Shown one piece after another: positions 42,438-51,486 of a DNA stretch of 64,000 nt (position 1 is the stretch's first letter; every line of letters starts with the position of its first letter). The notes beneath the pieces were generated by a model that worked only from the letters and a program-made list of their open reading frames with translations, searched no databases and was not told the origin of the DNA. The stretch is from an uncultured Eggerthella sp. (GTDB lineage: Bacteria > Actinomycetota > Coriobacteriia > Coriobacteriales > Eggerthellaceae): contig UQNZ01000003.1 in NCBI GenBank assembly GCA_900542525.1, positions 1-64,000 of the forward strand, given 5' to 3'. Made by a program: the position numbers and the translations under genes.

Positions 42438-42465
42438 ATTATAGAGGTACACTCGGCGAACTCAA
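42438..42465 (-). promoter_or_regulatory. rpsO promoter
   Basis: On the minus strand TTGAGT (42460-42465), a 16-bp spacer and a perfect TATAAT (42438-42443), about 93 bp before the rpsO ATG. The resulting leader is long enough for S15 autoregulation, but I cannot identify a binding fold by eye. Confidence 0.7.
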
Positions 42466-42496
42466 GATACTATTTGCGCGAGCGGTGCGTACGGGA

Positions 42497-43270
42497 TCAG
42501 ATTAACGAGTTAAATACATTCTTGAACAGGAAAGTGAGCGATTTCATGGAGATTCCGAGGTGTAGATGGATCCATTCGTTCGTGAATACGAGGGCCTCTT
42601 CGATCACCCCAGCAGGGACCTGAAACGCTTCGATCTCCTTGAATGTTGAATAGAGCAGCGTGTTGCACCACTGAAGCACCGTCGCGCTTACGAGCGTGGT
42701 CTCATGATGAAGGGCACAACAAGCGCACACCACTCCCCCGTCGAAGAACGAAAAGGTTTGCCGCGCTCCTTCTACCAGTTCAGGCGTATCACCACATCCT
42801 ACGCACTCTGCAAACGAAGGGCGGTATCCAAGAAACGCAAGTGCTTTCAAAAGCCCCGCAAGCGTAGCTACGAGTGGATCGTTTGGCGTAGTTGCGATAA
42901 AACGAAGCGCCGCACGCGCCAACGCGAACAAGCGAACAGTCGGTTGGTTCTCATACGTTGATTTTGCAAGAAGCTCGACGACCGGCGCTGCTGCGCTCGA
43001 ACGGAAGAAATCATTCCTGAGCGCTTCGTTTCCTTCTACGAGCCGCACTTCTTTCACGATATCGAGATTCTTACCCTCGGCAACCAATATCTTGGCAACA
43101 GAGAAAAGCTCCAGGCGTGAAGCGAAGCTTGAAGTTGGCTTACGCGCACCTTTCGCGACCGCTTTAGCTTGAGAGCCATCTTCGGCAAGGAGCGTAAGGA
43201 TGACATCGGTTTCACCGAGCTTCGTGCGACGTAACACGAGCGCGGTGATCGTTTTGGTAGGACTTGCCAT
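42497..43270 (-). CDS. recO: DNA repair protein RecO
   Basis: RecO works with RecR to load RecA on SSB-coated DNA. It has 257 residues, with an N-terminal OB fold (about 1-80, ALVLRRTKLGETDVILTLL) and a helical C-terminal part. The zinc-binding cysteines are in CVGCGD and VCACC (about residues 166-192). It starts 6 bp after era, a widely conserved era-recO pair. Confidence 0.93.
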   Translation of the reverse strand: MASPTKTITALVLRRTKLGETDVILTLLAEDGSQAKAVAKGARKPTSSFASRLELFSVAKILVAEGKNLDIVKEVRLVEGNEALRNDFFRSSAAAPVVELLAKSTYENQPTVRLFALARAALRFIATTPNDPLVATLAGLLKALAFLGYRPSFAECVGCGDTPELVEGARQTFSFFDGGVVCACCALHHETTLVSATVLQWCNTLLYSTFKEIEAFQVPAGVIEEALVFTNEWIHLHLGISMKSLTFLFKNVFNSLI

Positions 43271-43276
43271 GAACGA

Positions 43277-44188
43277 TCAGATGCCCTCACCATATCCGAA
43301 CCGGCGGATCTGGTTGATGTCACGGCGCCAGTTCTTCTTCACTTTGACCTGCAAATCGAGATAGACCTTGGTACCCAGCAGCACTTCGAGATCCTTGCGT
43401 GCTTCGGTGCCGATGTGCTTGATGGTAGCGCCCCCTTTGCCCACAAGGATGCCTTTCTGAGAATCGCGCTCAACATAGATGGTCGCATAGATGCGCGTGA
43501 GATGCTTACGGCGGTTATAGCTCATCTCATCGACCACCACGCCGATCGCATGGGGAACTTCGTCATAGACCGTGAAGAGGATCTTCTCGCGGATGAATTC
43601 CGCAACGATAACCTCCTGCGGTTGATCAGTTTCCATGTCGGCCGGGAACCAAAGCGGACCTTCAGGAAGATACTTCACCACTGCATCAACGAAAGCCTCG
43701 ACATTCTGACCCTCGAGCGCACTGGTGACCACGATTTCATCCCAGCTAGCAAGCGCGCTTGCAGCTTTGATCTGCGCGGCAATCTCTTCTTCACTTGCGG
43801 TAGCACTCTTTGAGATGACCAAGATCTTCGGCGTATTCTTCGCATTTGCGAGCTGCGCGATCACCCATTCATCTCCCGTGCCGAGCGGCTCAGACGCGTC
43901 GAGCAGAAAAGCTGCCACATCAACGCCTTCAAGCGCTTTGATCGCAGTGGTGTTCAACTCTTCTCCGAGCGCATCATGGGGCTTGTGAAGACCTGGTGTA
44001 TCCACGATGATGAGCTGATAGTCTTCAGTAGTGTGGATCGCACGGAAGCGATGACGCGTTGTCTGCGCAGTCGGTGAAGCGATCGCGAACTTCTTATGCA
44101 TGATCGCGTTCAAAAGCGTTGATTTACCTGCGTTCGGTCGCCCGAGCAACGTGACGAAGCCCGATTTGAAACCCTGTTCTACGTTCAT
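43277..44188 (-). CDS. era: GTPase Era
   Basis: Era is an essential GTPase assisting 16S rRNA 3'-end maturation and 30S assembly. It has 303 residues. G1 is GRPNAGKSTLLN, G2/G3 include TTRHRF and DTPGLHKP, G4 is a diverged ISKSA in place of NKxD, and the C-terminal KH domain has GKGGATIKHIG. ATG 44188 follows GGAG in the overlap with the end of dgkA (2-bp gap); the frame is open 17 codons upstream inside dgkA. Confidence 0.95.
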   Translation of the reverse strand: MNVEQGFKSGFVTLLGRPNAGKSTLLNAIMHKKFAIASPTAQTTRHRFRAIHTTEDYQLIIVDTPGLHKPHDALGEELNTTAIKALEGVDVAAFLLDASEPLGTGDEWVIAQLANAKNTPKILVISKSATASEEEIAAQIKAASALASWDEIVVTSALEGQNVEAFVDAVVKYLPEGPLWFPADMETDQPQEVIVAEFIREKILFTVYDEVPHAIGVVVDEMSYNRRKHLTRIYATIYVERDSQKGILVGKGGATIKHIGTEARKDLEVLLGTKVYLDLQVKVKKNWRRDINQIRRFGYGEGI

Positions 44189-44190
44189 TG

Positions 44191-44571
44191 TCACGCTCCA
44201 AAGACGAGGGCAAACAATTTCGGAATGAAGATGATGCACCCAATGACGAACGATGCGGCAGCGAAGAGGAGCACCGCTCCTGCAGCACAGTCCTTTGCCT
44301 TGCCTGCAAGCACATGATAATCAGGACTTGCAAGGTCAACGATATATTCCACCGCTGAATTGAGCGCCTCGCCACCGAGCACTAGTCCGAAACAAACTAC
44401 GACCACTAACCATTCGAAAGCAGATATCTGGCAGACAAACCCAAGGAAAACAGTGATCAACGCACACACGATGTCGATGCGGAAGTTGCGCTCCCTACTT
44501 GCAAAGCGCACGCCTTTGAGCGCGCAGCGCACCGAAGCGATGAAGGTGAAATCTGAGTCCTTGAAAGCCAT
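44191..44571 (-). CDS. dgkA: Diacylglycerol/undecaprenol kinase (DgkA family)
   Basis: This 126-residue small membrane kinase has a soluble N-terminus with FASRERNFRID, three hydrophobic segments, and the catalytic GEALNSAVEYIVDL with Glu and Asn ligands. In Gram-positives the family mostly phosphorylates undecaprenol, recycling the lipid carrier for cell-wall synthesis. Start ATG 44571 with GAGG directly upstream is within the ybeY-era cluster; the longer frame to 44628 lies inside ybeY. Confidence 0.92.
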   Translation of the reverse strand: MAFKDSDFTFIASVRCALKGVRFASRERNFRIDIVCALITVFLGFVCQISAFEWLVVVVCFGLVLGGEALNSAVEYIVDLASPDYHVLAGKAKDCAAGAVLLFAAASFVIGCIIFIPKLFALVFGA

Positions 44572-44579
44572 GCAAACCT

Positions 44580-45077
44580 CTACTCGCAAGAACCGCACTC
44601 GGGCCCGTTCGCCTTGACTTCGTTCCACCGCGACAAGAGCTCATCCTCGAGCGCTTCCATCTCAAGCGCTTCGGCTTCTTCGATGTGATCATAACCACAG
44701 AGATGGAGCAATCCGTGCGTGATGAGCAGACTCACTTCTTCTTCGAGCGTGGTACCGAATTCTGCAGTTTGAGCGATAGCAACATCGGTAGCGATGATCA
44801 CATCGCCCAGTTCGTATTCTTCGTTCTGATCGACTGCCTCGCCTTCGAACGGGATATTATCGCATTCAAACGAGAGCACATCGGTGGGCTTATCGATGCC
44901 ACGATAGTCCCGGTTCAGTTCATGGATGCGTTCGTTCGAGACGAAGGTGACCGAAACGCTGGTAGTTTGAGGGAGCTTGCGGGAAGCAAGCACGAAAGCG
45001 ATGAGCTTTTCAAGGGGAAGACCGGCAAGCTTATCCTCGCCGTAATCGAAACGCAAAGCGATATCCAACTTAGCCAT
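44580..45077 (-). CDS. ybeY: Endoribonuclease YbeY (16S rRNA maturation)
   Basis: This zinc-dependent RNase acts in 16S 3'-end processing and ribosome quality control. It has 165 residues. The metal motif HGLLHLCGYDH (H-x3-H-x5-H) is intact near residues 124-134, and the preceding GDVIIATDVA segment is typical. It is preceded by phoH (5-bp gap) and followed by dgkA (8-bp gap), the standard Gram-positive order. Confidence 0.96.
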   Translation of the reverse strand: MAKLDIALRFDYGEDKLAGLPLEKLIAFVLASRKLPQTTSVSVTFVSNERIHELNRDYRGIDKPTDVLSFECDNIPFEGEAVDQNEEYELGDVIIATDVAIAQTAEFGTTLEEEVSLLITHGLLHLCGYDHIEEAEALEMEALEDELLSRWNEVKANGPECGSCE

Positions 45078-45082
45078 CCCCT

Positions 45083-46063
45083 CTACAAACGAAGGTTGTT
45101 CGCCTCAGCGCGAGCATACGCCGCGATGATCTTCGAAACAAGCGAATTGCGCACAACATCGCGTGTTTGAAATTCGATGAAGCCGATCTCATCGATCCCT
45201 TCAAGAACCTGGCGCACCGTTTGAAGCCCAGAGATACCCTTGGGTAGGTCGGTCTGCGTCATGTCGCCCGTGATGACCATCTTCGACCCCATACCAAGAC
45301 GCGTGATGAACATCTTCATCTGCTGAGACGTGGTATTTTGCGCCTCATCCAAGATGATGAAGCTGTCATTTAACGTTCGACCACGCATGAATGCGAGCGG
45401 AGCGATTTCGATCACCCCTTCGCTCAAGAGCTTATTGGCACGCACGGGGTCCATCATATCGAAGAGCGCATCGTAGAGCGGACGAATATAGGGGTCTATC
45501 TTCTCGGTGAGGGTTCCTGGCAGAAAGCCCAGGTTCTCCCCCGCCTCTACTACCGGGCGCGTGAGCAGAATACGTCCGACTTCCTTGCGGTTGAGCGCAG
45601 CAACTGCCATTGCCATAGCAAGATAGGTCTTGCCCGTACCAGCAGGCCCCATACCGAAAGTGATCGTCTTCGTGCGGATGTAATCGAGATACTCCTTCTG
45701 CATAGGAGTCTTCGGGCGGATCACGCGTCCTTTATAGGAAAGGACTACATCATCATGAAGCTCTTTGGGGGCATACTCCCCTTCGTGAAGGAGCGCAAGC
45801 GAGCGCTTGATCGACTCAACATCAGGCTCAACGCCTTGATCGATGTCGGCGAGCATATCCGAGATGAGCGTGGTGATGTTATCCACCTCAATAGGTGAAC
45901 CTTCGATCTCGATCTGACTGCCCCGTACCGTAATGCGTGCTTGGAACGAATCTTGGATGAAACGCAAGTTCTCATCATTCGGACCGAGCAGATTGCCAAG
46001 CAGCAGAGGGTCATTCAGGTTGATGGATTGTGTTACTTCTTTTTGCATGCCTTCATCATACAA
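45083..46063 (-). CDS. phoH: PhoH-family ATPase
   Basis: This 326-residue PhoH/YbeZ-type protein is a cytoplasmic P-loop ATPase that partners YbeY in RNA metabolism. A short N-terminal KH-like part (about 20-110) precedes Walker A GPAGTGKTYLAMAM (about 141-154) and Walker B ILDEAQNTT. The ATG at 46063 overlaps the end of mtaB by 31 bp; an ATG at 46048 is also possible, but GAAGG lies only 1-2 bases before it. Neither start is certain. Confidence 0.93.
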   Translation of the reverse strand: MYDEGMQKEVTQSINLNDPLLLGNLLGPNDENLRFIQDSFQARITVRGSQIEIEGSPIEVDNITTLISDMLADIDQGVEPDVESIKRSLALLHEGEYAPKELHDDVVLSYKGRVIRPKTPMQKEYLDYIRTKTITFGMGPAGTGKTYLAMAMAVAALNRKEVGRILLTRPVVEAGENLGFLPGTLTEKIDPYIRPLYDALFDMMDPVRANKLLSEGVIEIAPLAFMRGRTLNDSFIILDEAQNTTSQQMKMFITRLGMGSKMVITGDMTQTDLPKGISGLQTVRQVLEGIDEIGFIEFQTRDVVRNSLVSKIIAAYARAEANNLRL

Positions 46064-47232
46064 GATGAATCAAGCGCTGTTAAGGAAAGCACACAAAGAG
46101 TCCCTTGCGGGATATCACGAGGCGTCTCAACCTTGAAATATGATTCGCTCATACCAGTGCCAGGCGCTTCAATAAGTACGGCTTCGCTCGTTCCTATGCG
46201 GCGCAGACCATCTTCCTTGCGCAGGTCAAAAGCAAGCTCAAGGAGCTTTTTGAGGCGCTGTTCTTTTGTGGCTGGATCGATCTGATCGTTTCGCATTGCT
46301 GCAGGCGTATCTTCGCGCATCGAATAGCGAAAGGCATGGATCTTCGAGAATCGTGCCTGTTTTGCGAGCAAGAGCGTCTCTTCGAACTCCGCTTCAGTCT
46401 CACCAGGAAATCCACAGATGATATCGGTCGAAAGGGCGAGCGTAGGAAGCGCAGCATAGAGATCTTCACAAAGCCGCAGATAGAACTCTGCGCTATAGGG
46501 CCGATTCATCTCCTTGAGCACTTTGTTCGAGCCTGATTGCAAAGGCAGGTGCAAGTGACGGCAGATGCGCCCTTCAGCTTGTGCGATACGCTCGATCGTG
46601 GCAGGAGTGAGCGAGGCTGGCTCAACAGAAGAGATACGAAAGCGCATCTCGTGAGTGCTTTCAAGGAGCGCCGATAAGAGCGCATCGAGCGCCTGCTTCT
46701 CGAAACGATAGGACCCTAGATCGATGCCAGAGAGCATCACTTCACGGATGCCCGCACGCTCAAGCGCCTTAACTTCGGCAATGATCTCATCAAGCGAACG
46801 GGAACGAGCTTTTCCTCGTGCGACATGGACGATGCAATAGGTGCACGCATGATCGCAGCCATCTTGCACCTTGACTGAAACACGGGCAGGAAATGCAAGC
46901 CCAGCGCGTTGCGTGGGATCGGTCGAGAGGAAGGCAGCTTTCTCGATGATCTCTACACGCGAGTCGAGTCCACGATAGAAATCGGGAGAAATCGCTGCAG
47001 CACAACCAGTGACCATGACGCGCGCATGGGTATTTTCACGAAGAGCGCGGCGAACTGCCTTTCGCGTCTTCTTCTCTGCGTCCCCTGTTACCGTGCACGT
47101 GTTGATAATGATCGCATCAGCCGCATTGAGACCGACCAATTCATTTCCTGTAGCGAGCAAATGCGCACTCATCGAATCGGATTCGGCTTTATTCACCTTA
47201 CAGCCAAGATTTACCACATGAAACTTCATCAT
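46033..47232 (-). CDS. mtaB: tRNA t6A37 methylthiotransferase
   Basis: This radical-SAM enzyme converts t6A37 to ms2t6A37. It has 399 residues. NLGCKVNKAESD at the N-terminus is the MtaB-type variant of the first cluster motif, then NTCTVT and TGCAA; the radical-SAM motif is CDHACTYC. It starts within an ATGA overlap with the rsmE stop codon. It is the third methylthiotransferase in the window, and the three substrates are distinct (i6A37, S12, t6A37). Confidence 0.95.
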   Translation of the reverse strand: MMKFHVVNLGCKVNKAESDSMSAHLLATGNELVGLNAADAIIINTCTVTGDAEKKTRKAVRRALRENTHARVMVTGCAAAISPDFYRGLDSRVEIIEKAAFLSTDPTQRAGLAFPARVSVKVQDGCDHACTYCIVHVARGKARSRSLDEIIAEVKALERAGIREVMLSGIDLGSYRFEKQALDALLSALLESTHEMRFRISSVEPASLTPATIERIAQAEGRICRHLHLPLQSGSNKVLKEMNRPYSAEFYLRLCEDLYAALPTLALSTDIICGFPGETEAEFEETLLLAKQARFSKIHAFRYSMREDTPAAMRNDQIDPATKEQRLKKLLELAFDLRKEDGLRRIGTSEAVLIEAPGTGMSESYFKVETPRDIPQGTLCVLSLTALDSSCMMKACKKK

Positions 47233-48023
47233 GAGACCTGCGTTGCGTAGTTACGTAATTCGTTGAGCACCAGCGCGCAAGCCACCACACCAGCAGTTTC
47301 GGTGCGCAATATCGTCGGACCGAGCGAACGAACCACGACTGCAGCTTGAGAGCCTTCGATGCACTGCACCTCTTCAGCGCTCATGCCGCCCTCAGGCCCG
47401 ATAACGATCCAGATATGTTCGAGTTCTTCAAGAAGAGATTTTGTTGTGGGCATATCGAAGAAGGCTGACACACTATTCGCCAGGTCCTCCTCTTCCCAAA
47501 ACACAATGACCAGATCACGCGGTCCAAATTGCTCGACCACTTGCGAAAGCGCACGTATGCATCCAATTTCAGGTATGGTCGTGCACCCTGATTGCAACGC
47601 GGCACTCCGTGCGATCTGCGTGAAACGAGACCCACGTTTATCCTTCTTCTTAGCGTCGAGCTTCACCACGCTGCGACTCATTTCCGTAGGATAGAACCCC
47701 GCAATGCCCAGTTCGGTAGCAGCACGAAGCACGGTATCCATCTTGTCACCCTTAGCAAGGCCTTGAACGAGCATGACTGGGACGGTGTCTTTGGGCGCAT
47801 CAAGGTGCTTTGCAATACGCACCCAGATCTCTTCACCCTGAAACGCGGTGATCTCCACTTCGAAATAATCACTGCTCGCATCAACCACCGCAATATGCTC
47901 GCCAACTTCAAGACGCAGAGCCTTCACGTGGCTACGATCCTGCGCATCGATCCCAAGAAGAAAGGGTGAAGCTTCCTCATGCGCGATAGCTTCGTTGGTG
48001 CAAAAAAGCTGATGGAGCGACAT
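47229..48023 (-). CDS. rsmE: 16S rRNA m3U1498 methyltransferase
   Basis: This SPOUT-fold SAM methyltransferase has 264 residues: an N-terminal PUA-like part, then the knot with IGPEGGMSAEEV and the C-terminal LGPTILRTETAGVVA. It lies 9 bp after dnaJ and overlaps mtaB by 4 bp, the conserved dnaJ-(prmA)-rsmE-mtaB order without prmA. Confidence 0.95.
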   Translation of the reverse strand: MSLHQLFCTNEAIAHEEASPFLLGIDAQDRSHVKALRLEVGEHIAVVDASSDYFEVEITAFQGEEIWVRIAKHLDAPKDTVPVMLVQGLAKGDKMDTVLRAATELGIAGFYPTEMSRSVVKLDAKKKDKRGSRFTQIARSAALQSGCTTIPEIGCIRALSQVVEQFGPRDLVIVFWEEEDLANSVSAFFDMPTTKSLLEELEHIWIVIGPEGGMSAEEVQCIEGSQAAVVVRSLGPTILRTETAGVVACALVLNELRNYATQVS

Positions 48024-48032
48024 GTCCGAATC

Positions 48033-49157
48033 CTACGAATTGAATGCGTTGCGCAGCTTCTCGAGCGGCGTACGCGCAGACGTGAAGCTCTCGTCCATTT
48101 CATCAGCCAAATCTTCGAGCAGTTCGCGTTCTCGCTTCGAAAGACGCGTGGGGATCGAGACCTCAACATGCACGAGCATATCTCCACGTACATCGTCCTG
48201 GAAACGCGGCATGCCGAATCCGCGCACACGTACAACCTGACCATATTGACAACCGCTCGGAATCGGAACCTTCACCAGTTCGTCTTCGAAGATGCCTTCG
48301 ATCTCGATATCAGCACCAAGCGCCGCCTGAACCATTGAGATAACAGTGGTCACATGCAGATCGTCGCCCACACGCTCGAAGAATTCGTGCGGGTCGATGC
48401 GGCAAGTAACGATCAGGTCGCCCGAACTTGCGCCGCGAATGCCCGCTTCGCCATAACCGCTCAAACGCAGCTGCTGACCATCGTGAATGCCCACGGGGAT
48501 ATCGACCGATAAGCGCTGACGATCGGGAACTCTTCCCTGCCCATCGCATTCTGAGCAAGGATTCTCGATCACCACGCCAGCGCCCTGACAGTTAGAACAG
48601 GTAGAAGCTGCTTGCATATCGCCAAGGAAGGTGTGCTGAACCGTGACCACGCGACCGCGACCATGGCACTCAGGACAGGTGATCTCTTCGCCATCTTCGC
48701 CAAGCCCTGTTCCGTCACATTCAGGACAGGGAGAAAGGCGATCGTAGATGATCTCCTTCTTCACGCCAGCGGCAACTTCTTCAAGCGTTACACGCAGGCC
48801 AACACCCATATCGCGCCCTTCACGCTTGACTGTTGCAGAGCGTCCAGCACCGCCGCTGAAGAACGAGCTGAATAGATCTCCCATGCCGAACCCGCCGCCG
48901 AAGAGATCTTCAAGATCCACATATCCACTTCCTGCGCCTGCCCCAGGAATCGCGCCATAGCGATCATAATGATTGCGTTTCGCAGGATCGCTCAACACAT
49001 CGTAGGCTTCGTTAAGCTCTTTGAAGCGCTCTTCTGCATCAGGATCCTTATTCACGTCTGGATGAAGCGTACGTGCTTTTTTACGGAATGCCTTCTTCAC
49101 TTCATCTTCGGTTGCAGTCTTGTCCACGCCGAGAATTTCATAGAGATCTTGAGCCAT
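48033..49157 (-). CDS. dnaJ: Chaperone protein DnaJ
   Basis: DnaJ is an Hsp40 co-chaperone of DnaK. It has 374 residues. The J domain has the HPD motif at about 33-35, followed by a Gly/Phe-rich segment with GAGAGSG. Four zinc repeats are intact (CPECDGTG, CPECHGRG, CSNCQGAG, CSECDGQG), then the substrate-binding C-terminus. dnaK and grpE are not in the window; this dnaJ sits with hrcA, 23 bp downstream of it, and so under the CIRCE-marked promoter. Confidence 0.98.
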   Translation of the reverse strand: MAQDLYEILGVDKTATEDEVKKAFRKKARTLHPDVNKDPDAEERFKELNEAYDVLSDPAKRNHYDRYGAIPGAGAGSGYVDLEDLFGGGFGMGDLFSSFFSGGAGRSATVKREGRDMGVGLRVTLEEVAAGVKKEIIYDRLSPCPECDGTGLGEDGEEITCPECHGRGRVVTVQHTFLGDMQAASTCSNCQGAGVVIENPCSECDGQGRVPDRQRLSVDIPVGIHDGQQLRLSGYGEAGIRGASSGDLIVTCRIDPHEFFERVGDDLHVTTVISMVQAALGADIEIEGIFEDELVKVPIPSGCQYGQVVRVRGFGMPRFQDDVRGDMLVHVEVSIPTRLSKRERELLEDLADEMDESFTSARTPLEKLRNAFNS

Positions 49158-49180
49158 GCTGTTCGTTCACTTTCTTCGTA

Positions 49181-50200
49181 TTAAGAATCTTGTAAAAGCG
49201 ACTGGGCAGCGCGTACTGCCTTGATCGCGTGTTCATAATCCATACGGGTCGGGCCTATGACCGCGATGATGCCGCGATCATCCTTTGCGCCATAAGGTGC
49301 CGCCACCACAGAAACATCCGCGAGCTCTTCGCTCACATTCTCGTGTCCGATACGCACGAGCGGTAGATCGCCTGAGGTGGGTTCGTTGAAAAGATGGAAG
49401 AGAATCGTTTCATCTTCAAGCTTTTCGATGATGGGCACAAGACGTGTTGCGTCGGAGAATTCTGGCTGATCGAGCAAACGGGCAATGCCGAGCGTGTGCG
49501 GTCTTTCGGTTCTTCGATGTGCGCAGCAATCATAGAGTTCTTCTTCGATAAGAAGCGTAAGCGGATCGTTCAGCACTTCAGCTCGTGCGCTCAATTCACG
49601 TACTGCATCGTTATCGCTTACGCTCTGTCCTGCCTTTATCGTTGAACCTGCATAGATATCATTCAGAGCGGCTTCGATGGCGCTAAGGCGTTCTAAGCTC
49701 AGCTCTTCCTTCGATTCGATCTGGCGTTGGAAGACCGATCCGTCTTCACTGACGATAACAGCAAGAAGGCGGTTCGTTCCAAGCTGCACCAGCGTGATAC
49801 GTGCGATCTGAACGCTCACGAGCCCGCGCGGAACCACCATAGCGAGGCAATTCGTGAAACGAGCCAAGGCTTGCGAGGTTCGATCCAGCAGATCGTCGAG
49901 CTCGGAGGCCTCTTCGCGCAATTCATCCAGAATGTCAGGCTTAGGAGCATCAGAAAGATTATCGAGCAACTCATCCACGAACGTGCGATACCCGAAATCG
50001 GTCGGTACGCGCCCAGCAGAAGTATGCGGCGAGGTAAGATATCCGGCTTCTTCAAGATGAGAAAGCTCATTGCGCACCGTGGCGGAGCTGATGCCAAGAT
50101 GATAACGGTCGATCAGCGTGCGCGAGCCGATCGGGAGCGCATGAGCGATGTACTCATTGATGAGCATCCTGAGAACGTATTGTCTTCTATCTGAGAGCAC
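49181..50200 (-). CDS. hrcA: Heat-inducible transcription repressor HrcA
   Basis: HrcA binds CIRCE operators and represses class I heat-shock genes. It has 339 residues from GTG 50200, which has AAAGG six bases upstream; the in-frame TTG at 50206 abuts that site and is unlikely. An N-terminal winged helix (about 3-80, with ISSATVRNELSHLEEAGYLTSPHTSAGRVPT-like wording split over the wing) is followed by a GAF-like dimerisation domain. A CIRCE element 26 bp upstream indicates autoregulation with dnaJ. Confidence 0.96.
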   Translation of the reverse strand: MLSDRRQYVLRMLINEYIAHALPIGSRTLIDRYHLGISSATVRNELSHLEEAGYLTSPHTSAGRVPTDFGYRTFVDELLDNLSDAPKPDILDELREEASELDDLLDRTSQALARFTNCLAMVVPRGLVSVQIARITLVQLGTNRLLAVIVSEDGSVFQRQIESKEELSLERLSAIEAALNDIYAGSTIKAGQSVSDNDAVRELSARAEVLNDPLTLLIEEELYDCCAHRRTERPHTLGIARLLDQPEFSDATRLVPIIEKLEDETILFHLFNEPTSGDLPLVRIGHENVSEELADVSVVAAPYGAKDDRGIIAVIGPTRMDYEHAIKAVRAAQSLLQDS

Positions 50201-50222
50201 GCGCAACCTTTCGACTCAACGC

Positions 50223-50252
50223 ATTTTAGCAATCTGAGGATGAGAGTGCTAA
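50223..50252 (-). promoter_or_regulatory. hrcA promoter overlapping CIRCE
   Basis: On the minus strand TTAGCA (50247-50252), an 18-bp spacer and TAAAAT (50223-50228). Both hexamers overlap the arms of the CIRCE repeat, so bound HrcA would occlude RNA polymerase. Confidence 0.6.
50226..50252. promoter_or_regulatory. CIRCE operator
   Basis: TTAGCAATC, nine bases, then GAGTGCTAA. This matches the canonical TTAGCACTC-N9-GAGTGCTAA at 17 of 18 arm positions (C to A in the left arm). It lies directly upstream of hrcA. Confidence 0.92.
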
Positions 50253-50335
50253 AACTCCATGAAACAATACTGTTATCGGCAGGTTATACGCAGGGGCGGT
50301 GGCAATCTTCTGCAAACTATGAAGAAAATTCGCAT

Positions 50336-51481
50336 TCAGGCAAGTTCGAGCAAAGTCGCGAATACCTCGTTGCCATAGAGCCAGCCTTTTTCGCTCGGAA
50401 TGAAACGTCCGGCTCGCTCGAGCACAAGGCCCTTTTCTTCGAGGGCTGCAAACGCTGAGCGCGTATTCGGCACGAGCGCTTCTACCGCCTGCACCTTCTC
50501 TGCGCTCACTCCCCTGCTCATGCGCATGCCAAGCATGAGATCCTCGACGAGCGCCTGCTCATGCGTGAGCGTTTCCTGAACTTGTCCATCACTGAAACGT
50601 ACGCGGCTTATATCGTTCTGCTTCATGGAAACCGCTGCATGCCCGACGCCAAGGTAAGATTTTCCTGTCCAATACATCTTATTGTGCTCGCATTCAAACC
50701 CTGCGCGTGCATAGCTCGCCACTTCATAGCGATGAAATCCGTGCGCCGTGAGCAGCTCCTCCGCGCACACCATCATCTCCGCTGCAGCGTCAGAGAGATC
50801 ATCTTCGCTCTCCACGAATGCAGATCTATCCATAAGATCGCGCAGGCACGTGCCCTCTTCGATCGTGAGCGGATAGATGCTCACATGCACCACCCCAAGA
50901 GAAAGAGCCTCTTCCACCGATGAACGAAATGAATCGATACTTTGCCCAGGAATACCACACATAAGATCGAGACTGATATTCTCGAAGCGCAGTTGGGCAA
51001 GTTCGATCGCCTTGCGGGCTTGCTCGGCATCATGCGCGCGACCAAGCGTTGCCAAAACCGCATTGTCGAACGATTGCACGCCGAACGAAAGGCGGGTCAC
51101 ACCAAGGGCGAATAGATCCTTCACCATAGCCTCAGTAAGGCTCTCGGGATTCACCTCGAGCGTGCACTCCACTTCAGGGGTAAGATGCATCGAGAGCGAG
51201 AGCGCATAGAGTAAGCGCGAAAGCTGCTTGTTTCCGATATGGGTGGGCGTCCCTCCGCCGATATAGACCGTTTTAAGATCCCCGAGCAGATCAGCGCGCG
51301 AAGCTGCACGGATCGACAGGATGAGTTCATCGATATAGGCTTCGATGCGCGGATCATCAGGCAAGATCGCTTCGCTCGCGAAATCACAATACGAACATTT
51401 GCTCTTGCAGAAGGGTATATGAATATAAAGCGCTTCATAGGGTTGCTGACCTTCAAGCACCTCGCCGCCAGGAAGATTCAT
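50336..51481 (-). CDS. hemW: Radical-SAM heme chaperone HemW
   Basis: This 381-residue member of the HemN-like family inserts heme into target enzymes rather than oxidising coproporphyrinogen. IHIPFCKSKCSYCDF carries the C-x3-C-x2-C cluster motif, followed by YIGGGTPT and LTLEVNPES-type wording. It lacks the extended HemN N-terminus and the fourth Cys of true HemN. It is often annotated as an oxygen-independent coproporphyrinogen oxidase. It lies 5 bp after dusB and upstream of the hrcA promoter. Confidence 0.92.
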   Translation of the reverse strand: MNLPGGEVLEGQQPYEALYIHIPFCKSKCSYCDFASEAILPDDPRIEAYIDELILSIRAASRADLLGDLKTVYIGGGTPTHIGNKQLSRLLYALSLSMHLTPEVECTLEVNPESLTEAMVKDLFALGVTRLSFGVQSFDNAVLATLGRAHDAEQARKAIELAQLRFENISLDLMCGIPGQSIDSFRSSVEEALSLGVVHVSIYPLTIEEGTCLRDLMDRSAFVESEDDLSDAAAEMMVCAEELLTAHGFHRYEVASYARAGFECEHNKMYWTGKSYLGVGHAAVSMKQNDISRVRFSDGQVQETLTHEQALVEDLMLGMRMSRGVSAEKVQAVEALVPNTRSAFAALEEKGLVLERAGRFIPSEKGWLYGNEVFATLLELA

Positions 51482-51486
51482 CGCGC

